Notes: a model not told the origin generated them from the sequence alone. DNA of 64,000 nucleotides from Salinicola halimionae (GCF_003206065.1 NZ_PZJQ01000004.1:717168-781167); one strand, 5' to 3'; positions 1 to 8,546 are shown, counted from the stretch's first letter. Numbers and translations: made by a program.

Positions 1-654
1 AGCGACGATGGCGGCGTGGACAACGGCGGCGGTATCATGTTCGGCGGGCCTGGGCCCGGTGGCCGAACCACGGCGTTCGTCGACGAGAGCGACCAGGTTG
101 CGACATTGAGCGCCCCGGGCCGCCGGGCGGCCAACGATGTCGCGGCCAGCGACGGTGCCGGTCAGGTCGCGTCCACGCGAGATGACGGTGATGCCACCTT
201 CGGCACCACCAATACCGGTGCAGCGGCAACGCCGAGCTCTGCGGCAGACGCCTCGAACGCGACGGGAGCCGTCCCGAGCGCCTCCGAGAATAGCAGAGGC
301 CGCAACAACCAGCCGGCATTGCCGGATGCCTTCGACGAGGTTGTCGCCGATATAGTGATTCGCCAGGAAGGGGAGGTGCTGAGCTTCGACGTGGCCGAAG
401 CAGGTACGGTATCGGTCGTCAGCTCCACCTTCCCCGGGAACGAAGGCACCTATCGCCTTCAGGCCAAGATTCTCGATGCCAACGGCAATACGGTCGCCAG
501 CGACGAAGGCTCCCTGGCCGATGGCGACTTCGATATCGAGAGCGTGCTGCAGCCGGGGCGCTATCGCGTCTGGGTCAAGGGGCAGCGGTTCGGTTCAGCA
601 ATGAACGGTGCCAACAATTACACTCTGCGCGTTCAGCAACTCGACACACAGTAG
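1..654 (+). CDS. C-terminal part of a Gly/Ala/Asp-rich hypothetical protein
   Basis: The reading frame is already open at base 1, so the N-terminus lies outside the window; an in-frame GTG at 16 has no ribosome binding site in view and is unlikely to be the start. The visible 217 residues begin with about 105 residues of low-complexity Gly/Ala/Thr/Asp/Asn sequence. They end in a compact beta-rich segment (EGEVLSFDV, GTYRLQAKI, GRYRVWVKG, NYTLRVQQL) that resembles a pre-peptidase C-terminal type sandwich, usually found on exported proteins. No catalytic motif is visible. The gene is closed by a strong hairpin at 667-706. Function unknown; an extracellular or periplasmic location is inferred from composition only. 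Confidence 0.6.
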   Translation, partial: SDDGGVDNGGGIMFGGPGPGGRTTAFVDESDQVATLSAPGRRAANDVAASDGAGQVASTRDDGDATFGTTNTGAAATPSSAADASNATGAVPSASENSRGRNNQPALPDAFDEVVADIVIRQEGEVLSFDVAEAGTVSVVSSTFPGNEGTYRLQAKILDANGNTVASDEGSLADGDFDIESVLQPGRYRVWVKGQRFGSAMNGANNYTLRVQQLDTQ

Positions 655-666
655 CGATTTGCCCGC

Positions 667-706
667 AACGACAAGGCCCGGTGCATCGTCTCCGGGCCTT
701 GTCGTT
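667..706 (+). terminator. Hairpin after the Gly-rich gene
   Basis: A perfect 15-bp inverted repeat (667-681 with 692-706, core AAGGCCCGG/CCGGGCCTT) around a 10-base loop lies 13 bases after the stop codon. There is no long T-run, so it may act as a weak intrinsic terminator or as a 3'-end stabiliser. Confidence 0.6.
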
Positions 707-794
707 ACTGGGCGTCGAATTCGTGCCGCCATGCCGAAGTGGGATATACTCGCCCGCCGCTACTGACTCCTTTCGTTATCGACGAGATTTTTCC

Positions 795-1823
795 ATGTAC
801 GCCCTCGTTCGCTCCCTGTTATTTCGGTTAGAGCCAGAGACTGCCCATCGACTGACGCTGACCGCATTGGATACGGCGCATCGCGCGCGCCTGACCAGCA
901 TGCTGGGCGATGCCTACGTGGCGTCGGCATCCACCGACCTCATGGGGTTGTCATTTCCGAACCGGGTCGGGTTGGCTGCAGGGCTGGACAAGAACGCCGA
1001 TCACCTGGACGCTCTCGGGGCGCTGGGTTTCGGTTTCGTCGAAGTCGGCACGGTGACGCCCAAACCGCAGCAGGGCAATCCCAAACCGCGGCTGTTCCGG
1101 TTGACCGGGCCGCAGGCGGTCATCAATCGCATGGGATTCAATAACGCGGGCATCGACCACCTGGTCGCCAATGTCCGCAGGAGTCGCTACAACGGTGTCA
1201 TCGGCATTAATATTGGCAAGAATCTGACGACGCCGGTCGAACGTGCAGTTGACGATTACGTGACCTGTTTGCGCAAGGCCCATGTGGCAGCACACTACGT
1301 GACCGTGAACATCTCGTCGCCCAACACGCCGGGCTTACGTAATCTCCAGTTTGGTGATCACCTCGATGGCCTGCTCAGTGCGCTGAAGGCGGAGGTGACA
1401 AAACTCGATGCCGAGAACGGTCGGCGCGTGCCGTTGGCGGTCAAGATCGCTCCAGACATGACTCGAGACGAGATTGCCCTGGTGGCGGAGACGCTTCAGG
1501 CCAACGAGATCGACGGAGTCATCGCGACCAATACCACGGTATCGCGGGAGCACGTGGCGGGGATGCCCCATGCGCACGAGGCCGGGGGGTTGTCGGGGGC
1601 GCCGCTGTTCGCGAGCTCGACGGCGGTGGTTCGGGAATTGAGGCGTCTACTACCCGCGATGCCGATCATCGGTGTGGGCGGTATCGACAGCGGGGTTCGG
1701 GCGAGCGAAAAATGCCAGGCAGGGGCCGATCTGGTCCAGCTTTATACCGGTTTCATCTATCGCGGGCCTGAATTGATCGGCGAGTGCGTTCGCGCGACCC
1801 AGGCTGATGGCCGTCGGACATGA
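795..1823 (+). CDS. pyrD: Dihydroorotate dehydrogenase (quinone), class 2
   Basis: Membrane-associated FMN enzyme that oxidises dihydroorotate to orotate with quinone as acceptor, the fourth step of pyrimidine synthesis. The 342 residues match the usual class 2 length (about 336). Visible signatures are GLAAGLDKNADHLDALG near residue 60, INRMGFNN at 110, GINIGKN at 137 and VNISSPNTPG at 171, in which Ser175 is the class 2 catalytic base. The N-terminal helix MYALVRSLLFRLEPETAH is the membrane-associating segment and fixes the start at 795; the frame stays open upstream to 681 but that part has no family similarity and overlaps the preceding hairpin. pyrF, a later step in the same pathway, is about 34 kb away. 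Confidence 0.96.
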   Translation: MYALVRSLLFRLEPETAHRLTLTALDTAHRARLTSMLGDAYVASASTDLMGLSFPNRVGLAAGLDKNADHLDALGALGFGFVEVGTVTPKPQQGNPKPRLFRLTGPQAVINRMGFNNAGIDHLVANVRRSRYNGVIGINIGKNLTTPVERAVDDYVTCLRKAHVAAHYVTVNISSPNTPGLRNLQFGDHLDGLLSALKAEVTKLDAENGRRVPLAVKIAPDMTRDEIALVAETLQANEIDGVIATNTTVSREHVAGMPHAHEAGGLSGAPLFASSTAVVRELRRLLPAMPIIGVGGIDSGVRASEKCQAGADLVQLYTGFIYRGPELIGECVRATQADGRRT

Positions 1824-1930
1824 GTCATCATTCGTGAATTAAAGGAGTGACCAGGAAGTTGGCAAAAGCGGTAGGGAAACGGAAGCGACACGGGCGTTGG
1901 TCGGAGGGATGTGAAACGCCGGAATGAGCC

Positions 1931-1960
1931 ATAAAAAGGCCCGTCAATGACGAGCCTTGA
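1931..1960 (-). terminator. Intrinsic terminator of rmf
   Basis: Read on the minus strand this is a GC-rich stem AAGGC.CGTCA / TGACGGGCCTT with a tiny loop followed directly by TTTTTAT. It sits 21 bases downstream of the rmf stop codon and fits a Rho-independent terminator. Confidence 0.75.
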
Positions 1961-1980
1961 TTGTCCTGAGTAAGCGCCAG

Positions 1981-2190
1981 CTACGTCATCACCGCCGGGT
2001 TCTTGTGGATGCCTGAAACGCCTGTCATTCCGGCCCATTGGTCTCCGCGACCTTCACGCCAACCGCTCATCCAGTTTTCGCGCAGATTCACGTCCTGGCT
2101 GGGACATTCATCGCGTGAGCGACCGACGACACCCGCTTTGTAACCGTGGAGAAATGCCCGCTGGTTGCGATCACGTTTCTGTCGTTTCAT
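1981..2190 (-). CDS. rmf: Ribosome modulation factor
   Basis: Small basic protein that dimerises 70S ribosomes into inactive 100S particles in stationary phase. The 69-residue product begins MKRQKRDRNQRAFLHGYKAG, followed by GRSRDECP and WMSGWREGR, which correspond closely to the Enterobacterial protein (MKRQKRDR, GYQAG, GRSKEMCP, WLGGWREA). It is slightly longer than the 55-residue E. coli protein, with an extra C-terminal tail (GVSGIHKNPAVMT). The frame stays open upstream to 2379, but the conserved N-terminus and an AAGAGG ribosome binding site at about 2200 fix the start at 2190. It is transcribed alone, with its own terminator. Confidence 0.95.
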   Translation of the reverse strand: MKRQKRDRNQRAFLHGYKAGVVGRSRDECPSQDVNLRENWMSGWREGRGDQWAGMTGVSGIHKNPAVMT

Positions 2191-2410
2191 CGTGTAGTAG
2201 CCTCTTGTCTGAACAAGTGCATCTCCTAGGGAAAACCACAGTCTGCCGAGCGGCACGAGGCCAAGTTCGACCGACTGCCCGCGAAAACGTCCGGACAGGC
2301 AAACCGCATGCGTTGTTTCGTAGCTACGACTATTATCTTTAGTCGAAATGAGAAACGATGTCGATAGGCGTTTTGTCATAAAGCCTTTTTTTTACTGTCT
2401 CCAAGGGAAT

Positions 2411-4636
2411 ATGACCGCTATACACGGGTCCGATGATGCCGCCATGAATGACGATAACTTGCTGTTAAATCTCTACATCACCTGCCCTTGGGGTATCGAG
2501 TCCCTGCTGGCCGACGAAGTCGCGACTCTGGGAGCCGAGATACAAAAAACTACGGTCGCCGGTCTCCACGCGAGCGCCGACCGGGCCACTGCCTATCGCA
2601 TCTGCCTGTGGTCACGCCTGGCCAACCGGGTGATCTTGACGCTGGGGCGGGAGAACGGTTGCGAGGAGCCCGCAGCGATCGTCGAAGCGGTCAGATCCCA
2701 GCCGTGGGCCAAGATGCTGAAGCCCGGGCAGACCCTGGCCGTGGATTTTCATGGTCAGTCTGCCGCCATTCGCCATACACGCTTCGGCGCGCAGGTCGTC
2801 AAGGATGGCGTGGTGGAAGCGCTGCTCGCGGCGGGCTGGGAGAGGCCTTCCATCGATCCGCGAGAGGCGGACGTGCGCCTTTATGCCCATCTGCACAAGG
2901 GCCAGCTGCTGGTCGGTATCGATCTGGTGGGCGCGAGCCTTCATCAGCGGGGCTACCGGCGCGATGCCGGACACGCCCCACTGAAGGAAAACCTGGCCGC
3001 AGCGCTATTGGTTAGGGCTGACTGGCCGGCGCGCGCCAAACGTGGAGAGCCGCTGGTCGACCCGATGTGCGGAGCAGGCACGCTGTTGATCGAAGCAGCG
3101 ATGATGGCCGCAGACGTGGCCCCGCAATTGAGCCGTGAACGCTTTACCCTGGAAACACTGGCCGATTTCGACGCCGAGGCCTGGCACACGCTGCGTCGCG
3201 AGGCACAAGCGCGCGGCGACGTTGGCCGGCGTCGCGCCCGGTCGCGGCTGTTTGGACTGGATCAGAGCCCTCAGGCGATTGGCGCCGCGAAGAGTAATGC
3301 CATGCGCGCTGGCATCCCCGCCTTGATTACGCTGAATGGCGGCTCGGTGAAATCGCTGGTATGCCCGGAAGCGCCCGACGAGAGAAATGCCGATCAAACG
3401 GGTCTGATCGTGACCAATCCGCCTTACGGCGAGCGCCTGGGAGAACTGCCCGAACTGGTCGCGCTCTACAGCGATCTGGGTGAACGCATGCGTCAGCAGT
3501 TCCCGGGTTGGCAGTTGGCGTTGTTCACCGGTAACCCGGACCTGGGTCATCGACTCGGCCTGCGGGCCCATAAACAGTATGCGTTCAAGAATGGGCCTCT
3601 CGACTGCAAGCTGTTGCTGATCGACATCGACAAGCGAGAGGCCGCCGAGACCGACGATTCTCCGCCTCGGTCGGTGCCGAGAGAGGCGCCGTTAAGTGAG
3701 GGCGCGAAGATGTTCGCCAATCGCTTGCAGAAGAATCGTAGGCGGTTGAACAAGTGGCTCAAGACGTCCGGCGAGTCCTGCTACCGACTTTACGACGCCG
3801 ATATGCCGGAATATGCCCTGGCCATCGATATCTACGGCCATCAGATCCACGTCCAGGAGTACGCGGCACCTAAATCGGTCGATCCCGGCAAGGCCCAGCG
3901 GCGCTTGATGGATGCGCTGAGCGCGATACCCGGGGCCATGAACGTGCGCCCCGAGCAGATCCACTACAAACAGCGAGAGCGCCAGAGCGGTAAGGCGCAG
4001 TATCGTAAACAGGCCAATAGCGGCGACCGCTTCGTGGTCGAGGAGGGCGGCGCCAAACTCTGGGTCAATCTCAAGGACTATCTGGATACGGGACTGTTTC
4101 TGGACCATCGCCCGGTGCGCCGTCTGCTCCGTGAGAAGGCCTCGGGAAAGCGTTTCCTCAACCTGTTCTGCTATACCGCTACGGCCACCGTTCACGCTGC
4201 GCTGGGCGGGGCGAGCGACAGTATCAGCGTTGATCTATCGAACACGTATCTCGAGTGGGCACGGGATAATTTCGCGCTCAACAAGCTCGACCCGAGTCGT
4301 CACCGGGTCGTGCGTGACGACTGCCTGCGCTGGCTGGAGACCGCCGGCAGCGAGTTCGATCTGATCTTCATGGATCCGCCTACGTTCTCGAACTCCAAGC
4401 GGATGGAGGGAACGCTGGATATTCAACGCGATCACGCTCGAATGATCGAGCTGGCAATGGCACGCCTGGCACCAGCGGGGGAACTGATCTTCTCCAATAA
4501 CCAGCAGCGGTTTCGTCTGGACGATGCAGTGGTTGCGAGCTATCGCGTCGAGGAAATCACCGCCCAGACCTACGATCTAGACTTCACCCGGCGAGCCAAT
4601 CTGCATCACTGTTTTCGTATTCGGCACGCTGGTTAG
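2411..4636 (+). CDS. rlmL: Bifunctional 23S rRNA methyltransferase RlmKL
   Basis: Fused enzyme that methylates G2445 (N2) and G2069 (N7) of 23S rRNA. The 741 residues contain an N-terminal ferredoxin-like/THUMP region (LYITCPWGIESLLADEV), a first Rossmann methyltransferase with VDPMCGAGTLLIEAA and the catalytic TNPPYGERLG, and a second methyltransferase with FLNLFCYTATATVHAA and FMDPPTFSNSKRM. This two-domain layout is the gammaproteobacterial RlmKL fusion. Start chosen at 2411 behind AAGGGA with short spacing; ATG at 2444 (MNDDNLLLNLYITCPWG) is also possible and lies nearer the conserved domain. It stands alone; the convergent gene downstream is separated by a hairpin. Confidence 0.94.
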   Translation: MTAIHGSDDAAMNDDNLLLNLYITCPWGIESLLADEVATLGAEIQKTTVAGLHASADRATAYRICLWSRLANRVILTLGRENGCEEPAAIVEAVRSQPWAKMLKPGQTLAVDFHGQSAAIRHTRFGAQVVKDGVVEALLAAGWERPSIDPREADVRLYAHLHKGQLLVGIDLVGASLHQRGYRRDAGHAPLKENLAAALLVRADWPARAKRGEPLVDPMCGAGTLLIEAAMMAADVAPQLSRERFTLETLADFDAEAWHTLRREAQARGDVGRRRARSRLFGLDQSPQAIGAAKSNAMRAGIPALITLNGGSVKSLVCPEAPDERNADQTGLIVTNPPYGERLGELPELVALYSDLGERMRQQFPGWQLALFTGNPDLGHRLGLRAHKQYAFKNGPLDCKLLLIDIDKREAAETDDSPPRSVPREAPLSEGAKMFANRLQKNRRRLNKWLKTSGESCYRLYDADMPEYALAIDIYGHQIHVQEYAAPKSVDPGKAQRRLMDALSAIPGAMNVRPEQIHYKQRERQSGKAQYRKQANSGDRFVVEEGGAKLWVNLKDYLDTGLFLDHRPVRRLLREKASGKRFLNLFCYTATATVHAALGGASDSISVDLSNTYLEWARDNFALNKLDPSRHRVVRDDCLRWLETAGSEFDLIFMDPPTFSNSKRMEGTLDIQRDHARMIELAMARLAPAGELIFSNNQQRFRLDDAVVASYRVEEITAQTYDLDFTRRANLHHCFRIRHAG

Positions 4637-4647
4637 CCGACGAATCC

Positions 4648-4669
4648 GACCTCCGCGGCGACGGAGGTC
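4648..4669. terminator. Hairpin between rlmL and the convergent WGR-like gene
   Basis: An 8-bp perfect stem GACCTCCG/CGGAGGTC with a 6-base loop lies 11 bases past the rlmL stop. There is no T-tract on either strand, so it is at best a weak terminator; it could serve both convergent genes. Confidence 0.45.
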
Positions 4670-4672
4670 GCG

Positions 4673-4723
4673 CGAGGTCTAGCCCAGTGCGAGGTCTAAT
4701 CCAGTGCGAGGTCTAATCCAGTA
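4673..4723. repeat. Three tandem 17-bp repeats at the end of the WGR-like gene
   Basis: Units 4673-4689, 4690-4706 and 4707-4723 share CGAGGTCTA(A/G)(T/C)CCAGT(G/A). The third unit carries the stop codon of the minus-strand gene (4713-4715), so on that strand the terminal Leu-Asp-stop segment is followed by two further copies of itself. This looks like slippage duplication of the gene end. Confidence 0.85.
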
Positions 4724-5015
4724 GCGAGAGCTGGGCCACGGCCTGGCGGCCCTCGGGGCTGTCATCGTCGGCCTCCAGCACCTTGCGGTAGCCTCGCGCG
4801 GTCTGGATGTGAGAGAGGTCATCGACCCACATCATTGCCTGAGCGTAACTCTCGGCGACGGCATGCTTGAGTCCCCCATACTGGGTGCCGATCTGGCCCC
4901 AGGCGCGACTGTAGATCCAGTCGCCAAACATGTCCTGGTGCAGATGGACCAGGACATAGTCATGTTCACTTTCCCAACGGACGATCACACGGTCTCCTGC
5001 TGCGTTGGCGCTCAT
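4713..5015 (-). CDS. WGR-domain-like small protein
   Basis: 100-residue protein whose core reads VIVRWESEHDYVLVHLHQDMF, then WIYSRAWGQIGTQYGG, then AVAESYAQAMMWVDDL and ARGYRKV. The order of a short strand, a Trp-Gly-x-Ile-Gly-Thr turn and a following helix resembles the WGR domain, a nucleic-acid-associated module seen in PARPs and bacterial regulators. The start at 5015 is chosen because upstream residues lose any pattern; the ribosome binding site is poor, so a start further upstream is possible. The 3' end sits in tandem repeats. It is divergent from pdxB. Function unknown. Confidence 0.6.
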   Translation of the reverse strand: MSANAAGDRVIVRWESEHDYVLVHLHQDMFGDWIYSRAWGQIGTQYGGLKHAVAESYAQAMMWVDDLSHIQTARGYRKVLEADDDSPEGRQAVAQLSLLD

Positions 5016-5237
5016 CGCTTGTTCATCGCGAATGGCGGGCCTAATATGACTGCGCCAAGCGTTGCGGTGCTTCGACCCCGCGGCGCAGCTGACGTCAGGC
5101 GCCATTGTAAAGCAAGCGCTGCAGAAATCGACGCCGCTTTCGAGGCCCATGACCGGCACTTGATCGGTCGTTACCATGGCCTGGGGTCGGGATTGAACGA
5201 GACAACCGTCGGGGCGGAACCAATCAAGAGGAAAGTC

Positions 5238-6389
5238 ATGCGTATCCTGGTGGATGAGAACATTCCGCTGGCGGAAGAGTTTTTTGGCGAGCTGGGCGAA
5301 GTCACTCGTCAGCCCGGCCGCGAGATGACGGCAGACAGTCTTCGCGGGCACGATGTGTTGGTGGTGCGATCGATCACACAGGTAAACGCCACGCTGCTGG
5401 AAGGCGCCGACAAGCTGAGGTTCGTCGGCACCTGTACCATCGGCACCGACCATATCGATACGAACCTGCTCGCCGAACGGGGTATCGGTTTTGCCAGCGC
5501 GCCGGGCAGCAATGCCGATTCGGTGGTCGACTATGTGCTTTCCAGTCTGTTGCTACTGGCCGAAGAAGACGGCTTCTCGCTATCCGGCAAGACGGTGGGA
5601 ATCGTGGGTGCCGGCAACGTCGGCGGGCGGCTGGCGGCACGTCTGGACAATCTCGATGTCGACTGTCTGATCTGTGATCCCCCGCGTGCCGAGGCCGAGA
5701 ATCGGGAAGATTTTCTGGATCTGGATACGCTGATCGAGCGTGCCGACATCGTCTGTCTGCACACGCCGCTGGTGGCCGACGGCAAACACGCCACGCACCA
5801 CCTCATGAATCGCGACCGTATCCAGGCACTCAAACCCGGCACCGTGCTGATCAATGCCGGCCGCGGCGACTGTCTCGACGGTGTTGCGTTGCGCGAGCGG
5901 CTCGAACGCAAGGTCGACCTGCGTACGGTGCTTGATGTCTGGGAGCACGAACCGGGGATCGACGAGGCGCTGTTCGAGCTGGTCGATATCGGTACGCCGC
6001 ATATCGCCGGCTACAGCGTCGACGGCAAGATGCTGGGCACCGAGATGATCTATCAGGCCGCCATGCGCCACTTCGGGTTGCCGTCACGCAAGAAACTCGG
6101 CCAGCTCAAGCCGGACCCGTGGCTGCGCAAGATCGTGCTGCACAGCTGGACGCCACCGCTGGAAGCGCTGTCGCTGTGCGCGCGGGCCTGCTACGACGTG
6201 CGCCGGGACATGCTGGCGTTCGATCGCTATCGTCGTCGACTGGGCATGGCCGCGGGGTTCGATGCCTACCGCCGCGAATACCCCTCACGGCGGGAATTCC
6301 AGACGCTGCGGGTCGAGCTGAAGAAGAACAAGGGCGGCCTGCGTGACGCCATGGAAGGCTTCGGGTTCAACGTCAAACTGGGCAAATAG
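5238..6389 (+). CDS. pdxB: Erythronate-4-phosphate dehydrogenase
   Basis: NAD-dependent 2-hydroxyacid dehydrogenase that oxidises 4-phosphoerythronate in the DXP-dependent pyridoxal phosphate pathway. The 383 residues (E. coli enzyme about 378) begin MRILVDENIPLAEEFFGELG. They contain TCTIGTDHID, the dinucleotide-binding VGIVGAGNVGGRLA, the INAGRGDCLD segment with its catalytic Arg, the VWEHEP motif and the GTPHIAGYS catalytic-His region. The C-terminal PdxB-specific dimerisation domain follows. The start at 5238 has a good AAGAGGA ribosome binding site at 5226; the long upstream extension of the frame runs antisense through the WGR-like gene and is not coding. Confidence 0.95.
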   Translation: MRILVDENIPLAEEFFGELGEVTRQPGREMTADSLRGHDVLVVRSITQVNATLLEGADKLRFVGTCTIGTDHIDTNLLAERGIGFASAPGSNADSVVDYVLSSLLLLAEEDGFSLSGKTVGIVGAGNVGGRLAARLDNLDVDCLICDPPRAEAENREDFLDLDTLIERADIVCLHTPLVADGKHATHHLMNRDRIQALKPGTVLINAGRGDCLDGVALRERLERKVDLRTVLDVWEHEPGIDEALFELVDIGTPHIAGYSVDGKMLGTEMIYQAAMRHFGLPSRKKLGQLKPDPWLRKIVLHSWTPPLEALSLCARACYDVRRDMLAFDRYRRRLGMAAGFDAYRREYPSRREFQTLRVELKKNKGGLRDAMEGFGFNVKLGK

Positions 6390-6433
6390 CCGAGTCCCGC
6401 CTCGTCAGAGAGCGCCCGTGCCGACCTCCTTGG

Positions 6434-7201
6434 CTAGGCGCTCTCGATTTCTTCTATTTCCGCGTCTTCGCGCTTGACCACGCGGTGGCCATCTTCGCTC
6501 GCGCCCAGTTTCCAGTAGCTCGAAATATACATCTCCCGTTTGCCCACGCCGCGATCGTCGATCAGATGGCGACGTAGCTTGCGCATGGCCGAAAATTCGC
6601 AGGCGACCCAGATCCCTGGGGCGCCCGGAAGCCAGTCGAACTCGCGCAGGGCGTTAGTGAGACGGTCGCTGTCGCTACCCGGGTGCGGATTGATCAACCA
6701 GTCGATCCGCATGCCGTCGGGCAGCTCGAACGCTTGGATGTCGGCTTCGCTGGTCACTTCGATGATCGCGCGCCCTTTGGCGTCAGGTGGCAAGCGTTCC
6801 AGATTGGCGCCGATCGCCGGTAGCGAGGTCATATCGCCGACCAGCAGATACCAGTCGGCGTTTTCCGGCAGACGTTTGGCGGGTCCCGGGCCACCGATCA
6901 GGATCGTGTCGCCGGGATTCGCTGCAGCGGCCCAGGTGGCGGCGGGGCCACCGTCATCGTGAACCACGACGTCCACGTCGATCTCTCCGTCGCGCTGATG
7001 GCGCACCGTGTAGGTGCGCGGGACCGTCCGGGCGTTGCCCTGTTCGTCTTGTCCATCGGGAACCATCAGCTTGACGTAGGCGCTCTCCTGATCGGCGGGA
7101 AAGCCGGCCATGCCTTCACCGCCGAAGGTCAGTCGCAGCATGTGAGGTGTGACGAACAGGCGATTCAGTACGGTATAGCATCTAGGGGCGGGCTTGGGCA
7201 T
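6434..7201 (-). CDS. Siderophore-interacting FAD/NADPH ferric reductase (SIP family)
   Basis: Cytoplasmic flavoprotein of the ViuB/YqjH type that releases iron from ferric siderophores by reduction. The 255 residues show the FAD-binding RTYTVR near residue 62, a DGGPAATWAA loop, the nucleotide-binding GDMTSLPAIGANLE, and the family-typical C-terminus SSYWKLGASEDGH. It lies 12 bases downstream of a MarR-type regulator gene and is probably co-transcribed with it; the shared promoter carries a Fur-box-like sequence, consistent with iron control. The Vibrio, E. coli and Shewanella enzymes are of similar size (about 250-270 residues). The exact siderophore is unknown. A GAGAGCGC/GCGCTCTC hairpin at 6408-6445 overlaps the gene end. 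Confidence 0.9.
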   Translation of the reverse strand: MPKPAPRCYTVLNRLFVTPHMLRLTFGGEGMAGFPADQESAYVKLMVPDGQDEQGNARTVPRTYTVRHQRDGEIDVDVVVHDDGGPAATWAAAANPGDTILIGGPGPAKRLPENADWYLLVGDMTSLPAIGANLERLPPDAKGRAIIEVTSEADIQAFELPDGMRIDWLINPHPGSDSDRLTNALREFDWLPGAPGIWVACEFSAMRKLRRHLIDDRGVGKREMYISSYWKLGASEDGHRVVKREDAEIEEIESA

Positions 7202-7213
7202 GGGGCGTTCTCG

Positions 7214-7636
7214 TCAGTTCAGATTGGCAATCATCAACCGCGACAACCGTAGAAAGGCATCGAGATCCGTCTGCGCCATTCCGTTCGACAATCGCGCGTG
7301 GGCGTCACGTTCACAGCCGTCGACCTGTGCCAGTACGGATCGACCATGATTGGTCAACGAGAGAATCTGGCTACGTCGGTCTTCGGGGTGAGGCGATTTG
7401 GCGATGATGTCGGCATCGAACAGATCCCGCAGGAGCCGAGTGATCTGGGCCTTATCACGTTGGGTGCGCTGTGCAATATGTTGAGCGGTGCAGGGCGTCA
7501 GGCTGCGAATGGCCTTGAGCGTGCGGATGTGCGAGACAGTGAGGTTCAGCTCGGTCTCGGCGTAAGCTCGGCGCAGGGCACGTTTGTAAGCGTGCATGAG
7601 CTGATGTAACGATTCGCCCACCGCAGTATCGGTCAT
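7214..7636 (-). CDS. MarR-family transcriptional regulator
   Basis: 140-residue winged-helix repressor or activator. N-terminal dimerisation helix (LHQLMHAYKRALRRAYAE), recognition region (TPCTAQHIAQRTQRDKAQITRLLRDLFDADI) and wing (SPHPEDRRSQILSLT) are in the standard MarR order, and the length is typical. The start has AAAGG eight bases upstream. It is the first gene of a two-gene unit with the siderophore-interacting reductase, so it probably controls itself and iron-siderophore use. A perfect palindrome (7650-7666) just upstream of the start is the obvious candidate operator. Confidence 0.9.
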   Translation of the reverse strand: MTDTAVGESLHQLMHAYKRALRRAYAETELNLTVSHIRTLKAIRSLTPCTAQHIAQRTQRDKAQITRLLRDLFDADIIAKSPHPEDRRSQILSLTNHGRSVLAQVDGCERDAHARLSNGMAQTDLDAFLRLSRLMIANLN

Positions 7637-7649
7637 GTCGCGGCCTTTC

Positions 7650-7666
7650 GGTTGACAGTGTCAACC
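7650..7666. promoter_or_regulatory. Palindromic candidate MarR operator
   Basis: GGTTGACAGTGTCAACC is a perfect 17-bp palindrome 14 bases upstream of the marR start codon. Part of it (TGTCAACCA) recurs 32 bp upstream inside the Fur-box-like site, about three helical turns away. MarR proteins commonly bind such dyads over their own promoter; the assignment is inferred from position and symmetry. Confidence 0.6.
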
Positions 7667-7685
7667 AAGTAGGCGCCTGAAACGC

Positions 7686-7704
7686 AATAATGTCAACCAT
7701 TCTC
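7686..7704. promoter_or_regulatory. Fur-box-like site overlapping the marR-sip promoter
   Basis: AATAATGTCAACCATTCTC matches 14 of 19 positions of the classical Fur box (GATAATGATAATCATTATC). On the minus strand it contains TTGACA, a consensus -35 element for the marR-sip unit, so Fur binding would block transcription. Iron control also fits the gene product downstream. Binding itself is inferred. Confidence 0.5.
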
Positions 7705-7784
7705 ATTAACGGCCAGTGCGCCACTATCCTTTTGAACCCTGTGCGGCAGTCGCCAGGGATAGCAGCGCAGTGTATCCAGTCAGA

Positions 7785-8546
7785 TCAGAGTTCTACGGCA
7801 CGTCCGATGAATTGAATCGGGCCGGTAGGGCGGTTCAGCGGAGACCCCGAGGCGTCCTCGAGCGTCAGCTCGAACAGCTGGTTGTCTTCGAGTGGCGGCA
7901 GATCCTTCAATGAGAGACGCTGGGTCTGGCCCGGTTGAACCAGGCCCAGCGAGACCGGCCCGCTCCAGTCGTCTGCCTTGGTCCAGAATTCCAGCGCCTT
8001 GCCTGGCGGCACCTCGAAAGTGCCCATCGGTATCAGGCTGATCTGCTGCGAAGAGCTCGCCTGGATCACCCAGCCAGCCTGGGTATGTTGCGGCGTCATC
8101 AATACCACCATGTATCGAGGTGACGGCGCCGAAGTCGGGCCGACGGCTAGCGTGGCTGCCAGACCGATCGCCACGGCGACGCTGGCGAAACTCATGCCGC
8201 GCCATAGCGTCAAGTTGCGCCACAGGCTGTTCCAGAACCCTTCTTTCGGTGCCCGGATCTGCCTGCTGCGCGGAGAGGCAATCGCACTCGTTTCCTCGTT
8301 GTCGAGCGTACGCTCGATCCGCTGCCAGAGGCTGGTCGAGGGCGCAGCGGGCTCGGCCATGACGGCGTAGGGCTGCAACCTCGCTTCCCAGGTCTGGATG
8401 GCATCTTGCAGCTGCGAGTCTTCAGACAGTTGGCGTTCGACGATCTCGCGCTGCTCGGCATCCAGCGTGCCCAATACATATTCCCCGGCAAGCTCGTTCA
8501 GCTCATTCGGGTCTATAGAAGGTGGGGTGTTCGACGGAATATTCAT
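7785..8546 (-). CDS. Anti-sigma factor, RskA family
   Basis: 253-residue single-pass membrane anti-sigma factor. The N-terminal cytoplasmic anti-sigma domain has the typical LAGEYVLGTLDAEQREIVERQL sequence start, followed by a tryptophan-bearing helix (AIQTWEARLQP), one transmembrane segment (MSFASVAVAIGLAATLAV) and a periplasmic RskA domain (GWVIQASSSQQISLIPMG, FEVPPGKALEFWT). Its ATG overlaps the sigma-factor stop codon (ATGA), so the two are translationally coupled in the usual regulator-antagonist arrangement. It should hold the ECF sigma factor inactive until an envelope signal. The gene upstream encodes an exported DUF3455 protein. Confidence 0.9.
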   Translation of the reverse strand: MNIPSNTPPSIDPNELNELAGEYVLGTLDAEQREIVERQLSEDSQLQDAIQTWEARLQPYAVMAEPAAPSTSLWQRIERTLDNEETSAIASPRSRQIRAPKEGFWNSLWRNLTLWRGMSFASVAVAIGLAATLAVGPTSAPSPRYMVVLMTPQHTQAGWVIQASSSQQISLIPMGTFEVPPGKALEFWTKADDWSGPVSLGLVQPGQTQRLSLKDLPPLEDNQLFELTLEDASGSPLNRPTGPIQFIGRAVEL

